In this document: positions 46,135-54,847 of the stretch, in pieces
How positions within the stretch are numbered: position 1 is the first letter of the stretch
How the letters are laid out: every line of letters begins with the position of its first letter
Assembly: GCA_938073895.1 (NCBI GenBank)
Contig: CALJFB010000005.1
Location: forward strand, 1 to 64,000
Direction: 5' to 3'
DNA length: 64,000 bases
Origin: an uncultured Flavobacteriaceae bacterium
Lineage (GTDB): Bacteria; Bacteroidota; Bacteroidia; Flavobacteriales; Flavobacteriaceae
Made by a program: the position numbers and the translations under genes
The notes under the pieces: generated by a model
Seen by the model: the letters and a program-made list of their open reading frames with translations, nothing else
The model's database searches: none
Told to the model about the DNA's origin: nothing

Positions 46135-48009
46135 TTAACTTTCTAGTTTTTCGGTTAATTCCATCCAACGCATTTCTTTTTCGTCAATTTTATCTATAAC
46201 TTTTTGAACTTTATCGGATAACTTTAAAATATCATCTTGATTTAGTTCAGGATCTAAGAATTTCTTTTCTAATTCAGTTTTGTCAAATTCTAAACTTTTA
46301 ATTTTGCTCTCTAAGTTTTTGTATTCTTTTTGTTCGTTATAACTTAAAGTGTTGTTATTATCTTTTTTCCAAGATTGTTTTTCTTTTACGGTTTCTTTAG
46401 ATGCCGATTTTAATTCTGGTTTGGGATCCTTACTACCATCGTAAGCTCTAAAATCTGAATAGTTACCAGGAAAATCTTCAATTACACCATTACCTCTAAA
46501 TACAAATAAGTGATCTACAATTTTATCCATAAAATAACGGTCGTGAGAAACAACCATTAAGCATCCTGGGAAATCTAAAAGGAAATCTTCTAATACATTT
46601 AAGGTTACAATATCTAAATCGTTAGTAGGTTCGTCTAAAATTAAGAAGTTAGGATTCTGAATTAAAACAGTACATAAATACAGGCGTTTGCGTTCTCCAC
46701 CACTAAGTTTTTCAACAAAATCGTATTGCTTTTTTCTGTCAAATAGAAAACGTTCTAATAATTGTTGTGCACTTATGGTTCTTCCTTTTTTAAGCGGAAT
46801 ATAATCGCCAAATTCTTTAAGAATATCTATAACTTTCTGATTTGGCTTTGGGGTAATTCCATTTTGTGTGTAGTACCCAAATTTTATGGTGTCTCCAGTA
46901 ATTACTTTACCAGAATCTGGTTGCGTAGTTCCTGTTAAAATATTTAAAAATGTAGATTTTCCAGTTCCATTTTTTCCAATAATTCCAATACGATCACTTT
47001 TTTGGAAATTGTACTCGAATTGATCAAGTATTTTTTTGTCTTTAAATGCTTTAGAAACTTTATGAAATTCTATAATTTTACTTCCTAAACGTTCCATATT
47101 AAGCTCTAATTCCACAACATGATCTTTACGTCTTTGGTGTGCTTTGTGCTTAATTTCTGTAAAATCGTCTATTCTAGATTTAGATTTAGTTGTACGTGCT
47201 TTAGGTTGCTTACGCATCCAACCTAATTCTTTTTTATAAAGTTGTTTTGCTTTGTTTGTTTCGGTTTCAAATTGAGAAATTCTAGCTTCTTTTTTTTCTA
47301 AGTAGTAACTGTAATTTCCTTTGTAGTTGTACATTTTACCGTGATCTAACTCGATAATTTCGTTACAAACACGTTCCAAGAAATACCTGTCGTGCGTTAC
47401 CATAAAAAGCGTAATGTTTTCTTTGGCAAAAAAAGCTTCTAACCACTCAATCATTTCTAAATCTAAATGATTGGTAGGTTCGTCTAAAATTAATAAATCG
47501 GGTTTGTTAATTAAAGCATTAGCAAGCGATAAACGCTTTTTTTGTCCACCAGACATTGTGCTTACTTTTTGCTCTAAATTGTCTAATTTTAATTTAGAGA
47601 GAATTTGCTTGTATTGTGTTTCAAAATCCCAAGCATTGTTACTGTCCATGGCTTCAAAAGCACGTTGGTAAACCTCTTCGTCTTCTGGATTAAGTAGCGC
47701 TTGTTCGTAATTTTTTATAATTTTAAGGGTATCGTTTTCAACATCAAAAATGCTTTCCTCAACAGTTAAATCGGGATTTAGAACAGGTTCTTGAGGTAAA
47801 AATGAAATTTTAACGTCTTTTCTAAACACAATATTTCCAGAATCAGGATTGTCAAATCCAGCAAGCATATTTAGAATAGATGTTTTTCCAGAGCCGTTTT
47901 TAGCTACAAATGCTATTTTTTGGTCTTTATGAACACTAAAAGATATGTCCTGGAATAAAGTTAATTCGCCGTAAGATTTAGATATGTTTTCTACGTTAAG
48001 ATAATTCAC
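46135..48009 (-). CDS. ABC-F family ATPase, Uup/YdiF-like
   Basis: A soluble protein of 624 residues with two ABC ATPase domains and no membrane part. ABC-F proteins act on the ribosome. Domain 1 has FVAKNGSGKTSILNML, LSGGQKKRLSLA in the form TMSGGQKKRLSLAN, and LLILDEPTNHLD. Domain 2 has GIIGKNGTGKSTFLNIL, LSGGERKRLYLCTVL and LILDEPTNDLD. A linker carries the P-site tRNA-interaction region with basic residues (GWMRKQPKARTTKSKSRID), and a C-terminal coiled coil is typical of Uup. I place the start at the GTG at 48009 (VNYLNVENISKSYG); the track's start at 48039 is a TTG adding ten atypical residues. Confidence 0.92.
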   Translation of the reverse strand: MNYLNVENISKSYGELTLFQDISFSVHKDQKIAFVAKNGSGKTSILNMLAGFDNPDSGNIVFRKDVKISFLPQEPVLNPDLTVEESIFDVENDTLKIIKNYEQALLNPEDEEVYQRAFEAMDSNNAWDFETQYKQILSKLKLDNLEQKVSTMSGGQKKRLSLANALINKPDLLILDEPTNHLDLEMIEWLEAFFAKENITLFMVTHDRYFLERVCNEIIELDHGKMYNYKGNYSYYLEKKEARISQFETETNKAKQLYKKELGWMRKQPKARTTKSKSRIDDFTEIKHKAHQRRKDHVVELELNMERLGSKIIEFHKVSKAFKDKKILDQFEYNFQKSDRIGIIGKNGTGKSTFLNILTGTTQPDSGKVITGDTIKFGYYTQNGITPKPNQKVIDILKEFGDYIPLKKGRTISAQQLLERFLFDRKKQYDFVEKLSGGERKRLYLCTVLIQNPNFLILDEPTNDLDIVTLNVLEDFLLDFPGCLMVVSHDRYFMDKIVDHLFVFRGNGVIEDFPGNYSDFRAYDGSKDPKPELKSASKETVKEKQSWKKDNNNTLSYNEQKEYKNLESKIKSLEFDKTELEKKFLDPELNQDDILKLSDKVQKVIDKIDEKEMRWMELTEKLES

Positions 48010-48195
48010 AATAAAATTTTTGTTGCAAATTAAGGACAAAATTTATAAAAACCGCTTTAAAGTTTTGTTATTAGTGGCTAAAACTTATATTTGTCTTAAT
48101 ACAATTCTAAAAATAAATAAGTTTAAATCTCTACTTTTTATTTAGTGGCGTTTATATCTTTTAGTTTTAGCGTTACCAATAAAAATGTATTTTAC

Positions 48196-48258
48196 TTACA
48201 AGATAAAGGCTCTATTGTTAACGTTTTTTACTGTAAATTAAGCTCTAAAATCTTGTAA
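48196..48258. repeat. TTACAAGAT/ATCTTGTAA inverted repeat
   Basis: Perfect 9-bp arms (48196-48204, 48250-48258) separated by 45 nt that include GTTAAC and a TTTAC-TG-TAAA hairpin. It lies in the 300-bp gap between the divergent ABC-F and MBOAT genes. No function is evident. Confidence 0.4.
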
Positions 48259-48328
48259 TTTAGTAGCTAATAAGTATAGAAAACCTTTAGGATATAGGTT
48301 AGAAAAAAATGATTAATGTTCTAATATT

Positions 48329-49768
48329 ATGTTATTTAACTCATTAGATTTTGCCATTTTTTTGCCAATAGTATTTTTACTTTATTGGTTTGTTGCTCAA
48401 AAAAACTTAAAGATTCAAAATCTACTAATTGTTACAGCAAGCTATGTGTTTTATGGTTGGTGGGATTGGCGTTTTCTATCTTTAATAATATTTAGTTCCA
48501 TATTAGATTATTTTATAGGCATTCAAATAGCTAAGACCAAGACTATTTGTATGCGAAAACTGTTTTTATGGTTAAGTATTTGTATAAATTTAGGTTTTCT
48601 AGGTTTCTTTAAATACTATAATTTCTTTACAGATAATTTTGTTCAGGCATTTACTTTTTTTGGATTAGAGGTTAAACCTAATACGCTTAATATTATTTTG
48701 CCTTTAGGAATAAGTTTTTATACGTTTCAGACTTTAAGTTATACTATAGATGTTTACAAAAGAAAGTTAAAACCTACAAAAGACATTATTTCATTTTTAG
48801 CTTTTGTTAGTTTTTTTCCTCAATTGGTTGCTGGTCCAATAGAGCGTGCATCTCATTTATTACCTCAATTTTATAAGAAAAGAGAATTTCATTATTCTAA
48901 AGCAGTAAATGGTTGTAAGCAAATTTTATGGGGTTTAATTAAAAAAGTAGTTATAGCAGATAATTGCGCTTATTATGCTAATATTATATTTACAGATTAC
49001 CAGGATTTTAACGCAAGTACATTATTTTTAGGTGCATTGTTTTTTGCGTTTCAAATTTATGGCGATTTTTCTGGTTACTCAGATATTGCCATAGGAACAT
49101 CTCGTTTATTTGGTTTTAACTTAAAACAGAATTTTGCGTTTCCATACTTTTCAAGAGATATTGCAGAGTTTTGGCGTAGATGGCATATTAGTTTGTCAAC
49201 TTGGTTTAGAGACTATTTATATATTCCTTTAGGTGGAAGTAAAGTTGGAACTTTAGCGAAAGTTAGAAATACATTTTTAATTTTTGTAGTTAGCGGATTT
49301 TGGCATGGCGCAAATTGGACTTTTATAATATGGGGATTTTTAAACGCTTTGTTTTTTTTGCCATTACTATTAACTAACAAAAATAGAATTAATACCAGTA
49401 TTGTTGCTCAAAATTCGGTGTTACCAAATGTAAAAGAACTCTTTCAAATGGGTTCTACTTTTTTATTAATAGTAATAATGTGGATTTTTTTTAGAGCAGA
49501 AAGCATAAGTCATGCTTTATTATATATTAACAAAATGTGTAGTCTAAGTCTTGTATCTTTCCCTAATATTTTTCCAAAATGGTTAATAGTAACTGTTATT
49601 TTATTTATGCTAGTGGAATGGTTTGGTAGGCGAGATCAATTTGCAATAGAAACTCTTTTGCTTAAGAGATCTAAAGTGCTAAAGTGGGCTTTTTACTTTA
49701 TGTTAATTGTCTTAGTTTTTATACTTAAAAGCGAAACAGAACAAGATTTTATATATTTTCAGTTTTAA
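48329..49768 (+). CDS. MBOAT family O-acyltransferase, AlgI/DltB-like
   Basis: A 479-residue inner-membrane enzyme with about ten transmembrane helices that transfers acyl groups to extracytoplasmic glycans or polymers. The hallmark RDIAEFWRRWHISLSTWFRDYLYIPLGG (about 272-299) and the catalytic His in VSGFWHGANWTFIIWG (about 319-334) are complete. The N-terminus MLFNSLDFAIFLPIVFLLYW is typical of the AlgI group. Usually a partner SGNH-hydrolase-like protein is encoded next door, but none is present; downstream is a CMP-sugar synthetase fusion, which suggests a possible link to surface glycan modification. Confidence 0.92.
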   Translation: MLFNSLDFAIFLPIVFLLYWFVAQKNLKIQNLLIVTASYVFYGWWDWRFLSLIIFSSILDYFIGIQIAKTKTICMRKLFLWLSICINLGFLGFFKYYNFFTDNFVQAFTFFGLEVKPNTLNIILPLGISFYTFQTLSYTIDVYKRKLKPTKDIISFLAFVSFFPQLVAGPIERASHLLPQFYKKREFHYSKAVNGCKQILWGLIKKVVIADNCAYYANIIFTDYQDFNASTLFLGALFFAFQIYGDFSGYSDIAIGTSRLFGFNLKQNFAFPYFSRDIAEFWRRWHISLSTWFRDYLYIPLGGSKVGTLAKVRNTFLIFVVSGFWHGANWTFIIWGFLNALFFLPLLLTNKNRINTSIVAQNSVLPNVKELFQMGSTFLLIVIMWIFFRAESISHALLYINKMCSLSLVSFPNIFPKWLIVTVILFMLVEWFGRRDQFAIETLLLKRSKVLKWAFYFMLIVLVFILKSETEQDFIYFQF

Positions 49769-49965
49769 TAAAACTTTATAAAAATAGTTATAATCTTATC
49801 TTTTAGTAGAGAATTATTTCTTTAATAATAGTGAAGAATATTTGCTTCACAAGGTTGTAATTACAAGAATTGGCAACGTTAAGAATTGCTTTTTGCTTTT
49901 AATTATAAAACGCTTGCTTTCCACCTATATTTCATTATTTTAGCTAATGTGTTAAAATTTTTAAA

Positions 49966-51120
49966 ATGAAAAAAATAGGATTTATTCCATTAAGAAAAGG
50001 TTCAAAAGGTATTCCAGGAAAAAATAAACGTAAAATGGTTGGTAGACCGCTTTTTACATGGGTTTTAGGAGCTGCTTTTTTTTCTGATTTAGATGAAGTT
50101 GTGGTTTATACAGACGATGAAGATATTATTAAATTTATCAATAAAGAATACCATTACACGACTAAAATTAAAGTGGTAGAAAGACCTGCAGAAACTGCAA
50201 CAGATATGGCTTCTATAGAATCTGCTATGTTAGCTTATGCAGAAAGTATAGATTATAATTTTGATGTATTTTGTTTACTTCAAGCAACATCGCCTTTTAC
50301 AACAGAAGACGCCATAAATCAGAGTTTAAATAAATTATCAGAAGGTTTTGATTCTACTGTAAGCGTTGTAAATACAAAGCGTTTTTTATGGAATGAAAAC
50401 GGTACACCAGTAAATTACGATTATAATAATAGACCAAAACAGCAAGATTTTAATGGCTTGTTGGTAGAAAATGGCGCAGTTTATACTTGTACTAAATCGA
50501 TTTTAAAAACAAATCAAAATAGGTTAGGCACTAAAGTTGGTGTCGTTAAAATGCCAAAGAACGCTTTATTAGAAATAGATTCTGAACAAGATTGGATTGC
50601 AATAGAGCAATTATTAATAGAAAGGCAGCAACACCAGAAACAAGCGGCAAAAATTACGCATTTAGTATTAGATGTAGATGGTGTTTTTACAGATGGAAGT
50701 ATAACGTATACTAAAGATGGCGAACATACCAAACGTTTTGACATGCGCGATGGTATGGGTTTAGAGATTTTAAGACAATTTGGAATTAACGTTATAATTA
50801 TGACGAGTGAGAATTCTGAATTAGTTGCCAAACGTATGCAGAAATTACAAATTAAAGATACATATCTTGGTGTTAAAGATAAATTTACCTTGTTAAATAA
50901 AATAGCTAAAGATCAAGGTTTACCTTTAAGTAATTTTGCATATATCGGAGATGACGTAAACGATTTAGCTAATATTTGTACTGTAGGTTGGTCTTTTGCT
51001 CCAAATAACGCTACTGCCATAGTAAAGTTAAATGCAGATGTTACTTTGTCTAAAGATTCGGCAAATGGTGCTATACGTGAAGCTTGCGAATTCATTAAAA
51101 CTTATAACAAAAGATTTTAA
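49966..51120 (+). CDS. bifunctional CMP-nonulosonate cytidylyltransferase / KdsC-type phosphatase
   Basis: A 384-residue fusion. Residues 1-225 form an acylneuraminate cytidylyltransferase (NeuA-like): IPLRKGSKGIPGKNKRKMVGRPL (nucleotide loop), YTDDEDI and LLQATSPFTTEDAI. Residues about 231-384 form a HAD phosphatase of the KdsC/YrbI type: LVLDVDGVFTDGSITY with nucleophile Asp, IIMTSENSELVAKR and FAYIGDDVNDLANI. Such a protein would dephosphorylate a 9-phosphate sugar acid and activate it with CTP, in sialic acid, KDN or a related nonulosonic acid pathway. The synthase and epimerase genes are not adjacent. Which sugar is used cannot be told from sequence. Confidence 0.85.
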   Translation: MKKIGFIPLRKGSKGIPGKNKRKMVGRPLFTWVLGAAFFSDLDEVVVYTDDEDIIKFINKEYHYTTKIKVVERPAETATDMASIESAMLAYAESIDYNFDVFCLLQATSPFTTEDAINQSLNKLSEGFDSTVSVVNTKRFLWNENGTPVNYDYNNRPKQQDFNGLLVENGAVYTCTKSILKTNQNRLGTKVGVVKMPKNALLEIDSEQDWIAIEQLLIERQQHQKQAAKITHLVLDVDGVFTDGSITYTKDGEHTKRFDMRDGMGLEILRQFGINVIIMTSENSELVAKRMQKLQIKDTYLGVKDKFTLLNKIAKDQGLPLSNFAYIGDDVNDLANICTVGWSFAPNNATAIVKLNADVTLSKDSANGAIREACEFIKTYNKRF

Positions 51121-51705
51121 AACAAATCGATTTTAGAAAAAAAATATACGTAATTCCAGAAATAGGTTCTAATTATAAAGCTAACATATAAGCAGTAGTC
51201 GCGTAAATGTTTTTACATATTTTTGATTTGCTTTTTGATAAATTATTGCTGTTTCTTTTATTACGGATTTGTAAATAGAGAATATTTGCAGGCTTTTAAA
51301 AATGTAAACTCAAGGTTTTGTTTGAATATATTGGTAGAGGTTTTTAAAAATATTTTTCTTTTATCCAAAGAATAAAAACAATTTTATTTAGATCTTCAGG
51401 TTGGGTTCAAATAAATTCTAGTTATGGTAGTAGTAACTATTATAGCTTGAAGAAACTACAATATGATTTATATTACATTAAGCACAGACGTTTTCTTAGA
51501 TCTTAATAATTTTATTAAGACTCTAAGTACAGTTGTTTTTTACAGCGTACATTAGGCGTCTTTTTTTTATTATTTATTTTATTTTTAAAACTTTAACTTA
51601 ACCTCTTAATTATTAATTTGGTTAAATTTTGATATTGTAGATGAAACTAAATTATTTTAAAAATAAAATCATATTTCTAAAATCTTATTGCTTTGTATAA
51701 AATAG
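51121..51705. other. 585-bp intergenic region with hairpin and T-run, possible small RNA
   Basis: No coding frame is credible. A -7-like TATTTTTG lies at 51218-51225 (plus). A two-part hairpin CTTAGA-T-CTTAATAA/TTATTAAG-AC-TCTAAG occupies 51495-51527. It is enclosed by AGACG (51486-51490) and CGTCT (51557-51561), the latter running into eight T (51561-51568). This could be a small RNA with its terminator or the long 3' end of the preceding gene. Confidence 0.35.
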
Positions 51706-52878
51706 TTAATTAACTTGTTTTTTAACAAACCAAAAAACAAAAGTACTTCTAATTAATAGTGCAATTACTATAGGTAATAAAGTAGGAGCAAATCTTTGTA
51801 CGCCAACTATCCAATGCATGCAAGTTAGTACAAGCATTAAAATTAAAAACATATAGTATTTACTAACTATAATACTAGGTTTTCTTTTTAGCATTGCTTT
51901 TAAAAGTAGTAGGTTGAAAGGAAAAGCCCAAAGTAAATTATAGTTGTATGCAGTCATAGTGTGATCTGTTGCAAACCATAATAGTAGTAGTAAAACTCCA
52001 ATTAAGCCTGTAAAAGTTAAAATAGCAATATCTAAATAACGGCTTCTAATATTTAATTTATAATCTTTAACTGTTCTATATATAATTAATAAGGCTAGAA
52101 GTAAACAAATTACTAATGGACTACAAATTAATAATATTAGTGTGTTTTTTGTTTTAGGTTTAGCTTCAAAAATAACTTTACTATTTTTTACTAATGGTTT
52201 GTTATTTAGACTTGCAACTTCAAAAAAACTAAATACATTTTTTGGCAAAAACATATGTTCTTTTTCTGTAGCTAATTGGTCTATTTTAGAGCCAAGTGCC
52301 AAATCAATTCCAAAACTTCCCCAAGAATTCCTGTTTAATTCGTCTTGTATTAGTGTTCTAAATGTTTTTGGAGTGTAATTTTTTGGTGTACTATATTTAA
52401 TCGTATTATTTAAAATATTATTTGTTACAGCAGGAATTCTAGTAGCGCAATTATCATAAAAAAAATCGTATAAATAGGCTCTGTTTTCTGGTTTGTAATT
52501 ATTTAAAATATACTTGTAATATGTGTTTTTTTCTTGAGTGTTTAGATCTAAAACTTGTTCTTTTATGCTGCGGTTGTAGTACCTGTATGTGTTTTCAAAC
52601 TGTCTATATTCATTTTTGCTCATTAAGTAATTTAGCTTTCCTTGAACAAATTTGGTGTAGAAATTTGGTGTATCAAAGTCATAAAGTCCGTAACCGTAAA
52701 CAATATCTTCTTTACCGTTTTTTATTCTAATGGCAGAATGTCCAAAACTATCGTTTAAGTTTGTTCCAGGACCTATTGTAAGAATACTTATCTCTGCCGA
52801 TTCTAATAAAACCGATTGCCCAAAAGATTGTAATGAGATAAGAAAGATTGCTAAAAAGTAAAGTTTTTTTAAGTACAT
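51706..52878 (-). CDS. Lnb-like (DUF4105) membrane protein, candidate lipoprotein N-acyltransferase
   Basis: A 390-residue protein with a signal peptide (YFLAIFLISLQSFGQ), a periplasmic domain of about 210 residues and five transmembrane helices at the C-terminus. The periplasmic part holds LNDSFGHSAIRI (His) and FFYDNCATRIPAVTN (Cys), the conserved residues of the DUF4105 family (PF13387). I recall that this family was renamed after Lnb, shown to N-acylate lipoproteins in Bacteroides, which lack Lnt. If right, this enzyme would finish maturation of the many lipoproteins in this genome. It lies 1 nt after the PorV-like gene and is cotranscribed with it. Confidence 0.8.
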   Translation of the reverse strand: MYLKKLYFLAIFLISLQSFGQSVLLESAEISILTIGPGTNLNDSFGHSAIRIKNGKEDIVYGYGLYDFDTPNFYTKFVQGKLNYLMSKNEYRQFENTYRYYNRSIKEQVLDLNTQEKNTYYKYILNNYKPENRAYLYDFFYDNCATRIPAVTNNILNNTIKYSTPKNYTPKTFRTLIQDELNRNSWGSFGIDLALGSKIDQLATEKEHMFLPKNVFSFFEVASLNNKPLVKNSKVIFEAKPKTKNTLILLICSPLVICLLLALLIIYRTVKDYKLNIRSRYLDIAILTFTGLIGVLLLLLWFATDHTMTAYNYNLLWAFPFNLLLLKAMLKRKPSIIVSKYYMFLILMLVLTCMHWIVGVQRFAPTLLPIVIALLIRSTFVFWFVKKQVN

Positions 52879-52879
52879 A

Positions 52880-53953
52880 TTATCTAAATAAGCTAAAGTC
52901 TAATTTTAAAGAAAACACATTAGAATAAAGTGCTACACTTTGGTCTCCAATATCTGTAAAGGCATAATCTACATGTACGCCTTTGTATTTAAAACCTAAA
53001 CCTAGGCTTGGTTGAAAAGATGTAGTTTCAGAATTGTCAAACTCTAGTTCACGCTGAAAATTACCAACGCCTGTTCTAAGATAAATCATGTCTAAGTAAC
53101 CAAATTCAAAACCTAAAGCAGGACTTATACTTACGCTTTTAGTAGAGAAAATATCGTTTGTTTGCGCAAAACGCATATTTAAATCAAATTCGCCTTCTAG
53201 AGAATAGTCGTGTCTAAAAATAAATTTCTTACTCATTCCAATTTGTAATTTAGGAATGGTAATTTCTGTTGTTTCGGGTAATTCTTGGTTTTGTCCTTCT
53301 ACAGCATCTTTAATTCTGGCAAAAGCTTCTTCATCAAAAGACCAATTATTATAAGTTGTTGTAATATCTCTAGCCATTACACCAAACTTCCAGTTGTTTT
53401 TACTTTCAAACTGAAGTGCAGCATCTAAACCAAAACCCCAAGAAGCACCAAAGTCTCCAATTATACGTCTAATTACTTTGGCGTTTACACCATAATATAA
53501 TCCTTCTATAGGTAAATGTCTTGCATAAGAAAAGGTTAGTCCGTAATCTGCTGTAGAGAATAGTTTAATCCTATCAAAATTTACATTTCCTTGGTCATCA
53601 ATTAATTCTGTAGTGTCTAAAATATCATCTACTGCAAAACGAATTAAACTAATACCAATGGCACTTTTTCCGTCGTCTAAAGGCATTGCAAAAGCAGCAT
53701 AATCGTAATTAGCAATATTTGCAAAGTAGCTAGAGTGCATTAATGCAATCTGTTTGTCTTCTAATTTTGCTAAACCAGCAGGATTCCAATAACCAGAATT
53801 TACATCCATAGTTTTGGCAACAACTGCGTTACTCATTCCTAAAGCAGCTGCATCTACACCAATATTTAAAAATTCGTTAGAATATTTACGGACAGATTGT
53901 GCGTTTACCGATAGGCTTATAATGGTTAATAAAATGACTAGTTTAAGTTTCAA
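52880..53953 (-). CDS. PorV/PorQ-family outer-membrane protein
   Basis: A 357-residue outer-membrane beta-barrel with a signal peptide (KLKLVILLTIISLSVNAQ). The conserved start FLNIGVDAAALGMSNAVVAKTMDVNSGYWNPAGLAKL (about 29-65), the DYGLTFSYARHL segment and terminal Phe-like end LKLDFSLFR fit the PorV/PorQ family, related to FadL. PorV and PorQ work in the type IX secretion system, but the family also has other members, so a T9SS role is not proven. The start codon is TTG; a stop lies right upstream in frame, so no ATG is possible. It heads an operon with the Lnb-like gene. Confidence 0.85.
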   Translation of the reverse strand: MKLKLVILLTIISLSVNAQSVRKYSNEFLNIGVDAAALGMSNAVVAKTMDVNSGYWNPAGLAKLEDKQIALMHSSYFANIANYDYAAFAMPLDDGKSAIGISLIRFAVDDILDTTELIDDQGNVNFDRIKLFSTADYGLTFSYARHLPIEGLYYGVNAKVIRRIIGDFGASWGFGLDAALQFESKNNWKFGVMARDITTTYNNWSFDEEAFARIKDAVEGQNQELPETTEITIPKLQIGMSKKFIFRHDYSLEGEFDLNMRFAQTNDIFSTKSVSISPALGFEFGYLDMIYLRTGVGNFQRELEFDNSETTSFQPSLGLGFKYKGVHVDYAFTDIGDQSVALYSNVFSLKLDFSLFR

Positions 53954-54076
53954 TTACAGTTTTTTTACAAAGATGATACATTTTTTCAATATAATAAACT
54001 TCTAAATTCACACTATATTGTATTATGTTTGTTTTAGACGTAAATAGTTTGCTATTTTTACAAAAAAGAACTGAAA

Positions 54077-54826
54077 ATGGAGATTAAAAAACATATTCCT
54101 AATTTTATTACCTTATTAAATTTATTCTGCGGATGTATTGCTGTGCTTTTTGCAGTAAATAATAGTTTTGTTTTAGCTGCTTTTTTTGTGTTTTTAGGGA
54201 TATTTTTTGATTTTTTTGATGGTTTTTTTGCTAGAAAACTAAATGTATCTTCAGAGATTGGGTTGCAATTAGACTCTTTAGCCGATATGGTTACAAGCGG
54301 ATTAGTGCCAGGAATTATAATGTTTAAGCTAATTGGTTTGTCCATAGATTCGCCAACTTTTAACGAAACAGCAACAGAATGGAACGATATGTTTCATTTT
54401 ACAGGATTTAAAGCATCATTACTGCCGCTTATTGGGTTATTTGTAACCTGTGCATCTGCTTACAGATTGGCAAAATTTAATGTAGATATAGAGCAACAAG
54501 ACTTTTTTAAAGGTTTACCAACGCCAGCAAATACACTTTTAATTATGTCTTTGCCGCTAATTATGGCATTTCAAAATAACGATTTAATTAATTCTATTAT
54601 TTTAAATAAATGGTTTTTAATAAGTTTAACGTTGTTTAGCTGTTATATTTTAAATTCTGATATAAAGTTATTCGCATTAAAATTTAAAGACTATAGTTTT
54701 AAAAACAATGTAATACGTTACATTTTTCTAATATTGTGTGTTGTATTGTTAATTGTGTTACATTTTGCGGCAATACCTTTAATTATTGTGCTTTACATTT
54801 TGTTATCAATTATATCTAAAGATTAA
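54077..54826 (+). CDS. pssA: CDP-diacylglycerol-serine O-phosphatidyltransferase
   Basis: PssA makes phosphatidylserine from CDP-diacylglycerol and serine, leading to phosphatidylethanolamine. The 249-residue membrane protein has about seven hydrophobic helices. The CDP-alcohol phosphatidyltransferase motif D-G-x2-A-R-x8-G-x3-D-x3-D is complete: FDGFFARKLNVSSEIGLQ followed by LDSLADM. The N-terminus KHIPNFITLLNLFCGCIAV fits PssA type II rather than PgsA. The decarboxylase gene is not in the window. It is followed at 21 nt by a DUF808 gene and may share its transcript. Confidence 0.92.
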   Translation: MEIKKHIPNFITLLNLFCGCIAVLFAVNNSFVLAAFFVFLGIFFDFFDGFFARKLNVSSEIGLQLDSLADMVTSGLVPGIIMFKLIGLSIDSPTFNETATEWNDMFHFTGFKASLLPLIGLFVTCASAYRLAKFNVDIEQQDFFKGLPTPANTLLIMSLPLIMAFQNNDLINSIILNKWFLISLTLFSCYILNSDIKLFALKFKDYSFKNNVIRYIFLILCVVLLIVLHFAAIPLIIVLYILLSIISKD

Positions 54827-54847
54827 ATTAAATAAAAAGTTTAAAAT

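Noticed and set aside
54058-54345. 95-aa minus-strand ORF opposite pssA
   Set aside because: It is antisense to the CDP-alcohol phosphatidyltransferase motif of pssA, so it is a shadow.
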